The position numbers and the translations under genes are program-made. This document shows positions 1 through 7,559 of a stretch of DNA of 22,477 nucleotides, in pieces. The stretch lies in contig CAIFEU010000022.1 in assembly GCA_903789505.1 (NCBI GenBank), positions 1-22,477 on the forward strand, given 5' to 3'. Each line of letters opens with the position of its first letter. The first letter of the stretch is position 1. The notes under the pieces are model-generated. The model worked only from the letters and a program-made list of their open reading frames with translations. It did no database searches and was not told the origin of the DNA. The DNA is from an uncultured Coriobacteriales bacterium. GTDB lineage: Bacteria > Actinomycetota > Coriobacteriia > Coriobacteriales > UMGS124.

Positions 1-614
1 CCGTTCTGGTGCGCCAGCATGTAGGGATACAGGCTCATGGCGTAGTTCAGGCCGGCCTTGATGTTGCCGGTGCCGTGGGGTGCCGCGCGGTCGTACTGGG
101 ACACGCAGATGCTGATCGGCTTGAGGGCGCCCTTGAAGTACGGGCCGACCGGGGTGACCAGGATGCGGAACTGGTACTCCTGGGCGGGCTTGACGCCGAT
201 GACCTCGCCGGTAGCGAACATGAGCGGGCGGACGTACAGCGTGGCGCCCGAGCCGAACGGCGGCACCCAGGCGGCGTTCGCCTTGATGACGTCCTTGACC
301 GCCTGGACGAACTTGTCCTTGGGGAACGGCGGCATGCACAGGCGCTCGGCGGAGTGGTACATGCGGTCGGCGTTCAGATCGGGACGGAAGCAGACGATGT
401 CACCGTTCTTGGTGGTGTACGCCTTGAGGCCCTCGAAGCACTCCTGGCAGTAGTGCAGGATACCGGCGCACTCGCTCAGGGTGACGGTGTGGTCCTTGGT
501 GAGGCCACCCTCCTCCCAGGCACCGTCCTTCCAGTTGCAGACATAGCTGTAGTCGGTGGGCTGGTACTCGAACCCCAGGCTACCCCAATCGATGTCCTTC
601 TTCTCAACCGCCAT
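1..614 (-). CDS. ilvE: branched-chain amino acid aminotransferase (partial, N-terminal part)
   Basis: This PLP-dependent enzyme exchanges the amino group between glutamate and the keto acids of Leu, Ile and Val in the cytoplasm. About 204 codons are present; the C-terminal part lies beyond base 1. The start is the ATG at 614-612, with a purine-rich GGGGGAAGGGA stretch upstream. Visible family motifs are ECFEGLKAY (about residues 58-66), FRPDLNADRM (76-85), RLCMPPFP (91-98), and GTGNIKAGLNYAMSL (181-195), in which Lys186 should form the PLP Schiff base. This pattern matches the actinobacterial/eukaryotic-type BCAT group rather than E. coli IlvE. About 100 bases separate it from the peptidase gene, so it may have its own transcript. 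An aromatic substrate preference cannot be excluded, given the neighbouring aro genes. Confidence 0.93.
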   Translation of the reverse strand, partial: MAVEKKDIDWGSLGFEYQPTDYSYVCNWKDGAWEEGGLTKDHTVTLSECAGILHYCQECFEGLKAYTTKNGDIVCFRPDLNADRMYHSAERLCMPPFPKDKFVQAVKDVIKANAAWVPPFGSGATLYVRPLMFATGEVIGVKPAQEYQFRILVTPVGPYFKGALKPISICVSQYDRAAPHGTGNIKAGLNYAMSLYPYMLAHQN

Positions 615-716
615 GTTTGCTCAGTCCCTTCCCCCCGCGCGGCATACGCCGGGATATGGCGAATAGATAACGGAATACCTTAGCCAGTTCGGATTAAATC
701 GGGGTAACGCCTCCCG

Positions 717-2333
717 TCATCGGCCCAGTGAGAAGAATTCCTCCACATCGCGCGCCATGCGGGCGCGCGCTTCGGGGTTCTCGTAGACCATGTGTCCCGA
801 GTCGTACAGGCGCCACCCGATGTTGCCCTTGATTCGATCCCCCAGGTACATGCGCGACACGTCCTCGACCGTCCCCAGGAATGGCGTCGCCAGGTCGTAG
901 CGGCCGCCCACGAACAGGACGCGCAGCAAGGGGTTGTGACGCATCGCGAACGCGAGGTCGTAGGCGACGTTTGGGGAGGTCGACTCCCACAGGACGCCCG
1001 CCCCCGTGTGCGTGAAGTCCCACTTCGGCCCGATCCTGTCGTAGTTCGAGACGAGGTAGGGACGCGGGTTGCGATAGCCGATTTCCCCGGAGACCACCTG
1101 GTGCCAGGCGTGGGTCCACGCGGCGTTGAGCGCAGAGTCGGAGGGGTCCTCCTCGGGCCTGCCCTCCCTGCTCGTCTGCAGGAAGTTGCCGCGCTCGAAC
1201 GCGAACCTGCCGTCGAGCCTGCCGCACACGAGCCCCTCGTCGCGCAGCAGCTCGCTGCGGAAGTCCGTGAGCTCCACGCGCAGGTGTCGGTCGCGCAGCA
1301 GCTCGGCAGGCAGGCCGATCAGCTCCCCCATGCGCCCGGCGAGCTCCGCCTCGGTCGCCGCGTCCAGGCGGTCGCCGCGCAGCAGGGCAGGCGCGAGCCG
1401 CTCCTCGGCGAAGCGCGACGCCTCCTCGAACAGCTCGTCGTCCGACCTGCCCGCAAGGGCGTGGCTCCTGCCGTGGTAGCGCGCGATCGCGGCGTAGGTC
1501 GGGAGCAGCTCGACGTAGTTGGCGTCGTTGCCGGGGTTGGTCGGGGCCCAGTCGAAGATCGACGAGAGCATGACGATGCCGGAGAGCGCGACGCCGCGCT
1601 GCTCCAGGATGCGCGCGAGGACGGCGCAGCGCGTCGTTCCGTACGACTCGCCGAACAGGTAAAGCGGGGAGTTGTAGCGCCCCGTGAGCTCGAGCCACGC
1701 CTCGACGAAGCGCGCGAAGCACTCCGCGTCCGCGTCGACGCCCCACGCACGCTTGCCCTTGACGCCCTCGGCGAGCTCCGACCAGCCGGTGCCGAGGGCG
1801 TCCACGAACACCAGGTCGCTGTCGGCGAGCAGGGTGTCGGGGTTGTCGACGATGTCGAACGGGGCGGGCCCGATGCGCCGGTCGCCGTTGGGGGCGACGA
1901 TGCGCGGGCCGATCCCTCCCACGTTGACGGGCACGCTCGCTGAGCCCGGGCCGCCGTTGAACGCGAAGGTGACCGGGCGGGCGGCGGGGTCGCCCTCGAA
2001 GCCGTCCCGAACGTAGGTCAGGCAGAACATCGACCCGATCGGCTTCCCGTCGTCCTCCCGGATGTCGACGTGGCCGGCGGTGGCGACGTAGCCGAACGAC
2101 GGCTCGGTCCCCTCCCCGTCCCGCCGCGCGGCGCCCGTCGCGCCGTGCCACGTCAGGTGTGCGCTCGCCGCCTTCGGGTGAGGCGCGAAGCGCCGTTCCT
2201 TCTCCGCGCGCCGGCTGCCCTGCCCCCCGTCCGTCCCGGCGGCGTCCGCCTCGGCGCGCGCCGTCGCGCGGCGCGGCTCGTCGGGCTCACCCGGCGACGC
2301 CTCGCCCCACGACCTCAGCCCCTCGCTCCCCAT
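717..2333 (-). CDS. S10-family serine carboxypeptidase-like protein
   Basis: This is a probable alpha/beta-hydrolase peptidase of the serine carboxypeptidase (S10) family. In a 538-residue reading, NGGPG lies at 126-130 (oxyanion region), GESYG at 228-232 with nucleophile Ser230, RYDLATP around Asp480, and SGHMVYENP with His514. These give an ordered Ser-Asp-His triad. There is no signal peptide or membrane segment, so the product looks cytoplasmic, unlike the secreted or vacuolar eukaryotic members. The first 60-70 residues are low-complexity (Ala, Gly, Arg, Glu). I chose the ATG at 2333-2331 because a GGGGGG stretch lies about 9 bases upstream. An in-frame ATG at 2423-2421 would overlap the end of pyrE by 19 bases but has no ribosome site. 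The substrate is unknown. The gene follows pyrE by 71 bases on the same strand. Confidence 0.88.
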   Translation of the reverse strand: MGSEGLRSWGEASPGEPDEPRRATARAEADAAGTDGGQGSRRAEKERRFAPHPKAASAHLTWHGATGAARRDGEGTEPSFGYVATAGHVDIREDDGKPIGSMFCLTYVRDGFEGDPAARPVTFAFNGGPGSASVPVNVGGIGPRIVAPNGDRRIGPAPFDIVDNPDTLLADSDLVFVDALGTGWSELAEGVKGKRAWGVDADAECFARFVEAWLELTGRYNSPLYLFGESYGTTRCAVLARILEQRGVALSGIVMLSSIFDWAPTNPGNDANYVELLPTYAAIARYHGRSHALAGRSDDELFEEASRFAEERLAPALLRGDRLDAATEAELAGRMGELIGLPAELLRDRHLRVELTDFRSELLRDEGLVCGRLDGRFAFERGNFLQTSREGRPEEDPSDSALNAAWTHAWHQVVSGEIGYRNPRPYLVSNYDRIGPKWDFTHTGAGVLWESTSPNVAYDLAFAMRHNPLLRVLFVGGRYDLATPFLGTVEDVSRMYLGDRIKGNIGWRLYDSGHMVYENPEARARMARDVEEFFSLGR

Positions 2334-2404
2334 CGCGTCAGCCCCCCATCGAATTCCGTCGTCACCCCCGCGGGGCGCCGTGGTTCCCGGCGTTGCCTGC
2401 CGAA

Positions 2405-3046
2405 CTACGCCGTGTGGATCCATGACTCGTCGGAGGGGTCGTCGCGGAACGCCTTGAGTCGCGCGACGTCGTCGGGCCTGACGTAGCCCTCCTTGGCGGC
2501 GACCTCCACGAGGGTGTCGAAGTCGGTGAGGCTCACGTGCTCGAACCCTGCCTGCTCGAAGGCCTTCGCGGACTTGGCCATCCCGTAGGTGAAGATGCTC
2601 ACAACGCCCAGGACCTGGGCGCCTGCGTCCCGCAGGACCTGGGCGCACTCGATGGACGAGCCCCCCGTCGAGATCAGGTCCTCGATAACGACGACCTTCT
2701 CGCCCGGGTCGAGCCTCCCCTCGATCTGGTTCTTGCGTCCGTGGTCCTTGGCGGAGCCGCGCACGTACCCCATCGGGATCCCCAGCTTGTAGGCCGCGAT
2801 GGCGGCGTGGGCGATGCCGGCGGTGGAGGTCCCCATGAGGGCCTGGGCCTGCGGGTAGGTCGACTGGACGGTCTCGGCGATGCCGCGCTCGACGAGCTCG
2901 CGCACCTCCGGGTACGACAGGATGAGGCGGTTGTCGCAGTAGATCGGGCTCTTGATGCCCGATGCCCAGGTAAAGGGCTCGTCGGGGCGCAGGAACACCG
3001 CCTTGATGCTCAGCAGTCCGCGAGCGACGTCGGTCTTGCTCACCAT
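2405..3046 (-). CDS. pyrE: orotate phosphoribosyltransferase
   Basis: This enzyme joins orotate and PRPP to give OMP in de novo pyrimidine synthesis. The 213-residue length is normal for the family. The PRPP-binding motif VVVIEDLISTGGSS is at 118-131, and the catalytic-loop pattern VRGSAKDHGRKNQIEG is at 95-110. FTWASGIKSPIYCDNR (25-40) matches the orotate-binding N-terminal part. The start is set at the ATG 3046-3044 because an AAGGAGG ribosome site lies 6 bases upstream; an in-frame extension of 27 codons to 3127 lacks one. The gene sits 138 bases after aroQ on the same strand and could be transcribed from the aro operon or from its own promoter. The 5' leader carries a GC-rich inverted repeat (3091-3120). 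Confidence 0.97.
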   Translation of the reverse strand: MVSKTDVARGLLSIKAVFLRPDEPFTWASGIKSPIYCDNRLILSYPEVRELVERGIAETVQSTYPQAQALMGTSTAGIAHAAIAAYKLGIPMGYVRGSAKDHGRKNQIEGRLDPGEKVVVIEDLISTGGSSIECAQVLRDAGAQVLGVVSIFTYGMAKSAKAFEQAGFEHVSLTDFDTLVEVAAKEGYVRPDDVARLKAFRDDPSDESWIHTA

Positions 3047-3090
3047 GTGGGGCCTCCTTGGGGTCGTGTGCCGTAGCGTTCCCGCCGTGC

Positions 3091-3120
3091 GCGGGGCGAC
3101 GGGCTCGCAGGGCGCCCCGC
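3091..3120 (-). promoter_or_regulatory. GC-rich inverted repeat in the pyrE leader
   Basis: The perfect 8-base arms GCGGGGCG (3091-3098) and CGCCCCGC (3113-3120) enclose a 14-base loop. The repeat lies 45-75 bases upstream of the pyrE start, in the 138-base gap after aroQ. On the minus-strand RNA it would form a stable hairpin with no U-run, so it may act as a weak terminator of the aro operon or as a pyrE leader structure. I see no specific PyrR-type consensus. In a genome this G+C-rich, some such repeats arise by chance. Confidence 0.35.
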
Positions 3121-3184
3121 CCGCCACGCGCGGCTCTGACCCATGTTAGGACAATCGGGACCTACGCGTGCGCGCCGGCGCGCC

Positions 3185-3634
3185 TCACGACGCATTCCCC
3201 GGACTCAGGCGCCGCGCCAGCAGGTCCAGGGCGTGCGCGTAGCCCTGGATCCCCTCGCCCGTGATCGTCGCGAAGCACGCCTGGCGCACGTACGACACCT
3301 GGCGGAACGCCTCGCGGGCAGGGACGTCGGAGATGTGCACCTCCACGCACGGCAGCGCCACCGCCTTGAGCGCGTCGAGGATGGCGACGCTGGTGTGCGT
3401 GTAGGCGGCGGGGTTGATAACGATGCCGTCGTAGGCGCCCAGCGCGCGCTGGATCGCGTCGACCAGGTCGCCCTCGTGGTTGGACTGCACGTGGTCGGTC
3501 CGCTCGAAGCCCGCCTCGGCGCCGGCGCGCCGGATCAGCTCGCACAGCGCCCGGTAGTCCTGGGTCCCGTAGATCGCGGGCTCGCGTATCCCGAGCATGT
3601 TGATGTTCGGCCCATCGATGACGAGCGCCCTCAT
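3185..3634 (-). CDS. aroQ: type II 3-dehydroquinate dehydratase
   Basis: This enzyme removes water from 3-dehydroquinate to give 3-dehydroshikimate, shikimate step 3. The 149-residue length is typical of the small dodecameric type II family and unrelated to type I AroD. Motifs are GPNINMLGIREPAIYG (8-23), where Tyr22 is the expected catalytic tyrosine and Arg17 the partner; INPAAYTHTS (73-82); and VEVHISDVPAREAFR (97-111), containing the substrate-site His100. The ATG at 3634 overlaps the TGA of aroE-aroK (ATGA), indicating translational coupling. It is the last aro gene of the operon. Confidence 0.97.
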   Translation of the reverse strand: MRALVIDGPNINMLGIREPAIYGTQDYRALCELIRRAGAEAGFERTDHVQSNHEGDLVDAIQRALGAYDGIVINPAAYTHTSVAILDALKAVALPCVEVHISDVPAREAFRQVSYVRQACFATITGEGIQGYAHALDLLARRLSPGNAS

Positions 3635-5133
3635 AGCGCCCCTCCCTTCGACCCGTCCCCCGCCCGGTCGCCCGCCTCCGGCGCAGCCGGCGCAGGCCCC
3701 GGTCCCGGCACCTCCGCGAGCCGCAGGGCGAGGCCCCGTGCCGCGAGCTGCCGGGCTATCTCGGCGGCGACGGGCAGGGGCCCCTGCGGGGAGGGGCCCT
3801 GCGCGAGGTCGGCCCACGCACGGTACGTCGCCTCGCGCTCCTCGCGCAGCCGCGAGACCCCCTTCGCCTGCGACATCGGGCGCCCCTCGACGCTGAGGGC
3901 GTCCTGCTCGGAGTCGCCCAACCCGCGTGTGAGCAGGACCACCCCGCCGTTGGACCGCAGGCTCGCGAGGTTCTCGGGGCGCGTGACGACCCCGCCGCCG
4001 GTCGCGATCACGCGGTTGGGCCGGGCGCAGGCGCGCGCCGTGCACGCGACCTCCAGGTCGCGGAACCCCCGCTCCCCGCGCCTCTCGAATATCTCGGGCA
4101 CCGGCATGCCCGCCTCGAGCGCCACCATGTCGTCGACGTCGACGAACTCCTTGCCCAGCAGCTCGGCGAGGCGCCTGCCCACCCCGGACTTGCCCGCCCC
4201 CGGCATGCCGATAAGGGCGACGTTGAGCAGCGACGCCCTCACGCGCCCGAGTGCGTCGCGCTCGGCCCCGTCGTCGCGCTCGACGCCCAGGAACAGGTCG
4301 GAAGAGCTGCGCGCCTGAGCCACGAGCATCGCGAGCCCTCCCCCGGCGACGACACCCAGCTCGCGCGCCCGCTGCACGAGCTGGGTGCGCAGGGGGTTGT
4401 AGACGATGTCGGCGACGCACGCCAGCCGGGGGAAGTCGGCGGGGTCGAGAAGAAGGTCGTCGTCGGCATGGGGGTACATGCCCACGGGCGTCGTGTTCAC
4501 GAGCACCTCGACGCGCCCGCGCAGCCCGGGGTCCTCGGCGATCCGCCCGTAGGTCAGCTCCCCGCGCCTCGAGGCGACCAGCACCTCGGACGCGCCCATG
4601 TCGGCCAGGGCGGCGCGGACCGTGAGCGAGGCGCCCCCGTCGCCCATCACCAGGCACGTGCGGCCGCGCGCGCAGCCCGGGCCCGCGAGGCCCCCCATCA
4701 TGCGACGGAATCCGTGGTAGTCGGTGTTGTCGCCGTACAGCGTCCCGTCAGGGCGCCTCACCACGGTGTTCACGTTGCCCAGCCGGGAGGCGACCTCGCT
4801 CAGCTCGTCGCAGCACCTCAGCGCGACGCGCTTGTAGGGCATCGTCACGTTGACGCCGCGGAACTCCCGCCGCGCGAGGAACGCGCGCACGGCGTCCTCG
4901 TCGGGAAGCTCGATCAGCCCGTAGGGCACGCTCCCCAGCACCTCGTGGATGCGCGGCGAGTAGCTGTGCCCGAGCGTGCGGCCCACCAGGCCGAACGGGG
5001 TCGCCTCGCCCGCGCCGGCGCGCACCGGCCCCCTCGTCGTGCCGTCGCCGCCGTTCCCGTCTCCCGCCATCGCAGGTCCCCCTCCCGTCTCGCCGCCGCC
5101 CGTCGTCGGCCCTCGCCCCCGCGCGCCGCTCAT
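3631..5133 (-). CDS. aroE-aroK: bifunctional shikimate dehydrogenase / shikimate kinase (AroE-AroK fusion)
   Basis: One 500-residue protein carries shikimate steps 4 and 5. The N-terminal dehydrogenase module (about 46-290) shows GHSYSPRIH (55-63), NVTMPYK with catalytic Lys101, GDNTD ending in Asp138, a GDGGAS nucleotide-binding turn (164-169) and NTTPVGMYP. The C-terminal kinase module (about 302-475) has the P-loop GMPGAGKSG (309-317), VDVDDM, GERGFRDLE, ATGGGVVTRPENL and the lid motif EGRPMSQ. The two are joined without a stop. The first 45 residues are Gly/Ala/Thr-rich, and the C-terminal 25 are Pro/Ala/Gly-rich. The ATG at 5133 overlaps the pheA stop (ATGA). An internal ATG at 5070 has a stronger GGGAGGGGG site and could be the true start, which would remove only low-complexity residues. 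Confidence 0.95.
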   Translation of the reverse strand: MSGARGRGPTTGGGETGGGPAMAGDGNGGDGTTRGPVRAGAGEATPFGLVGRTLGHSYSPRIHEVLGSVPYGLIELPDEDAVRAFLARREFRGVNVTMPYKRVALRCCDELSEVASRLGNVNTVVRRPDGTLYGDNTDYHGFRRMMGGLAGPGCARGRTCLVMGDGGASLTVRAALADMGASEVLVASRRGELTYGRIAEDPGLRGRVEVLVNTTPVGMYPHADDDLLLDPADFPRLACVADIVYNPLRTQLVQRARELGVVAGGGLAMLVAQARSSSDLFLGVERDDGAERDALGRVRASLLNVALIGMPGAGKSGVGRRLAELLGKEFVDVDDMVALEAGMPVPEIFERRGERGFRDLEVACTARACARPNRVIATGGGVVTRPENLASLRSNGGVVLLTRGLGDSEQDALSVEGRPMSQAKGVSRLREEREATYRAWADLAQGPSPQGPLPVAAEIARQLAARGLALRLAEVPGPGPAPAAPEAGDRAGDGSKGGAL

Positions 5134-6452
5134 GCCCGCTCCGAGTAGCAGCCCAGGAAGCGGAACTCCTCCGAGAGCGACTCGATCTGGCAGAGCATGT
5201 CGGAGAAGCCCGGCGCCGCCGCGGGCGCCTCCACGTCGAAGTAGAACATGAACTCGAAGTCGTGCCCGGGCACCGGGCGGCTCTCGAGCTTGGTCATGTT
5301 CACGTCCAGGGCGTACAGGCGCGACAGGATGCGGCACAGGGCGCCCGGCTTGTGGGGCGTGATCAGCGCGAACGACGCCCGGTCCGCCCCGGGGTAGATC
5401 GTCAGGCCCTTGGAGATGCACGCGAAGCGCGTGTAGTTCGCCCCGTCATCCTGGATCGCGCGCCCCAGGGGCACCAGCCCGTAGAGCTCGCCGGCGCGCG
5501 GGGACGATATCGCGGCGGCGCCGGGGTCGTCGCACGAGGCCACCATGCGCGCCGCCTGCGCGGTGTTGGCAACCGGGACCGCGCGGATCTGCGGGTTCTC
5601 GTCGAGGAAGCGCGAGCACTGCGCCAGCGCCTGCGGGTGGCTGTAGACGACGTGCACGTCCTGGAGGCGCGTCCCGGGGCGCGCGAGCAGGCTGTGGTCG
5701 ACCTTGACGCGGGCGGTCCTCACGATGTGGAAGTCGTGGCGCATCATCAGGTCGTACACCGAGGTCACCGAACCGGCGGTGGAGTTCTCCAGGGGCACCA
5801 CGCCGAACGGGCACCTCCCCTGCTCGACGGCCTCGAACACGGCCTCGAAGCTGCCGAGGAAGGAGATGTCGGGGTGCTTGAACAGCTTGTCGCAGGCGAT
5901 CTGGGCGTAGGCGCCCTCGACCCCCTGGCACGCCACGGGCGCCGAGCCGGGGAAGACCGCGGGCGCCTGGGCGAGGGCGCTCTCGATCGCCTGGGCCAGC
6001 GGCGCGTCCGCGCTCGGCCCGTGCTGGTAGCTGCGACTCATCTCCATGACCATGCCGAACAGCGTCGCGACGTAGTCGCGCAGCTCCTCGGGGGCCTTCG
6101 AGGTGACGTCGGCGATGACCGCGCGCTCGCGAGCGAAGTCGGCGATGCGCGCCCCCGACGCCCTCTTGCGCCGCGCGATCTCCTTCGAGACGCCCATGCG
6201 CCTGACGAACAGTTCGAGCATGCGGTCGTCGATGTCGTCGATCTGCGCGCGCAGGTCCGAGAGGTCCACCGCCGGGGCCGCGTCGTCGCGCGCCCCCCGC
6301 TCGCCCGTCGCGCCGCAGGTTGTTGCCGGCCCGTCGCCGGGCCCCTTCCGGATGGCGTCGCTCACGTCCGCCAGCCCCCTTTCCGTCGCGTCTCCTCCGA
6401 CCGCGCGCGCCTGCCCGCCCGGCGCCGCCGCGCCGGTGCCTGCCGGGCTCAC
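5130..6452 (-). CDS. pheA: bifunctional chorismate mutase / prephenate dehydratase
   Basis: This protein converts chorismate to prephenate and then to phenylpyruvate for Phe synthesis. The start is a GTG at 6452-6450. It overlaps the aroC stop (GTGA) and has GGAGG 7 bases upstream, giving 440 residues. Domains in order are a low-complexity N-terminal tail (1-62); an AroQ-type mutase helix bundle (64-145, LSDLRAQIDDIDDRMLELF...); a dehydratase (about 172-347) with PLENSTAG (220-227) and the catalytic-site TRF (341-343); and a C-terminal ACT domain (about 359-437) with the ESRP motif (390-393). In this family ESRP binds phenylalanine, so feedback inhibition by Phe is expected. An alternative GTG at 6365 would trim 29 tail residues. 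Confidence 0.96.
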   Translation of the reverse strand: MSPAGTGAAAPGGQARAVGGDATERGLADVSDAIRKGPGDGPATTCGATGERGARDDAAPAVDLSDLRAQIDDIDDRMLELFVRRMGVSKEIARRKRASGARIADFARERAVIADVTSKAPEELRDYVATLFGMVMEMSRSYQHGPSADAPLAQAIESALAQAPAVFPGSAPVACQGVEGAYAQIACDKLFKHPDISFLGSFEAVFEAVEQGRCPFGVVPLENSTAGSVTSVYDLMMRHDFHIVRTARVKVDHSLLARPGTRLQDVHVVYSHPQALAQCSRFLDENPQIRAVPVANTAQAARMVASCDDPGAAAISSPRAGELYGLVPLGRAIQDDGANYTRFACISKGLTIYPGADRASFALITPHKPGALCRILSRLYALDVNMTKLESRPVPGHDFEFMFYFDVEAPAAAPGFSDMLCQIESLSEEFRFLGCYSERA

Positions 6453-7558
6453 GAGAGCGCCTCCGGGAGCGTGGCGGGGTTGGACATGAGGGCGTCGAGC
6501 AGCACGCACCCCACGACCGCCTCGACGACCGGCACCGCGCGCGGGGCGATGCAGGGGTCGTGCCTGCCGCGCACGACCAGCTCGTCCTGCACGCCGCGGG
6601 CCAGGTCGACCGTGCGCTGGGGGACGCCGATCGAGGAGGTGGGCTTGATGGCGACGCGCACGACCAGCGGCATCCCGTTGGAGATCCCCCCGTTGATGCC
6701 GCCGGCGTTGTTCGTGGCGCAGCGCACCGCACCGCCCTCGATCACGAAGGGGTCGTTGTCCTGCGAGCCGCGCAGGTCGCTCGCCGCGAACCCCGCGCCG
6801 AACTCGACCCCCTTGACGGCGGGTATGCCGAACAGCGCCCGGGCGAGCCAGTTCTCCAGCCCGTCGAACATCGGGGCGCCCACGCCGGCGGGCATGCCGA
6901 TCGCGGCGCATTCGATCACGCCGCCCACCGAGTCCGCCTCCCCGCGCGCCCGGTCGATGCGCTCGCGCATGAGCCTGCCCGCCTCGTCGTCTATCACGGG
7001 GAAGTCCTTGGCGCCCGGCGCCGCGAGGTCCTCGGCGCTGACGCTCACCGGGTCGAAGCGCGCGTCGTCGACCTGCGCGAGCCTGCTCAGGTGCGCCCCG
7101 ACGCGGATGCCGCGGCGCTCCAGGACCTGCAGGCACACGCCGCCCGCCGCGCACAGGGGCGCGGTGAGCCTGCCCGAGAAGTGGCCGCCGCCGGTGGGGT
7201 CCTGCTCGCCGCCGTAGCGCACCGAGGCGGTGTAGTCGGCGTGGCCGGGTCGAGGGTGCGTGCGGAGGTTGTCGTAGTCCTGGGGCCGGGTGTTGGTGTT
7301 GCGTATCTCCATCGCCAGCGGGGCGCCGCAGGTCCTGCCCTGCGGGTTGAGCCCGCACAGGACCTCGGGGGCGTCCTGCTCACGCCGCGGGGTCGCCCAC
7401 GGCCTGCCCCCGGTCGGGGGGGGGGCAATTACGCAGGCGAGCGGGCCCTGGTCGACGGCCTCGCCCGCAGGCCGCCCGTCGACGCACACGCCGATCGCCG
7501 CCGAGTGAGACTGGCCGAACACCGAGACGCGCACGGTCTGTCCGAACGATGACGCCAT
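6449..7558 (-). CDS. aroC: chorismate synthase with an altered active-site motif
   Basis: This FMN-dependent lyase makes chorismate from EPSP, shikimate step 7. The 369-residue length is normal. Conserved parts are FGQSHSAAIG (14-23, catalytic His18), RPGHADYT (103-110, catalytic His106), GGGHFSGRLTAPL, and the C-terminal KPTSSI. The start ATG at 7558 lies one base after the aroA stop and has a GGGGAGGGGAG site. The oddity is at residues 45-50: the family normally has an arginine-rich segment here (DRRRPG in E. coli as recalled, ARRAPG-like in relatives), but this copy reads IAPPPTG. The prolines are encoded by ten consecutive C on the coding strand (plus 7416-7425). The frame is intact on both sides. 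This is either a sequence error, a compensated mutation, or a damaged allele. Confidence 0.93.
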   Translation of the reverse strand: MASSFGQTVRVSVFGQSHSAAIGVCVDGRPAGEAVDQGPLACVIAPPPTGGRPWATPRREQDAPEVLCGLNPQGRTCGAPLAMEIRNTNTRPQDYDNLRTHPRPGHADYTASVRYGGEQDPTGGGHFSGRLTAPLCAAGGVCLQVLERRGIRVGAHLSRLAQVDDARFDPVSVSAEDLAAPGAKDFPVIDDEAGRLMRERIDRARGEADSVGGVIECAAIGMPAGVGAPMFDGLENWLARALFGIPAVKGVEFGAGFAASDLRGSQDNDPFVIEGGAVRCATNNAGGINGGISNGMPLVVRVAIKPTSSIGVPQRTVDLARGVQDELVVRGRHDPCIAPRAVPVVEAVVGCVLLDALMSNPATLPEALS

Positions 7559-7559
7559 G

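Noticed and set aside
3047..3127. 27-codon N-terminal extension of pyrE
   Set aside because: Not part of the family fold, and the AAGGAGG site clearly marks the start at 3046.
5262..7217. Long plus-strand frame opposite pheA and aroC
   Set aside because: Antisense shadow of two convincing genes, with low-complexity composition and no ribosome site.
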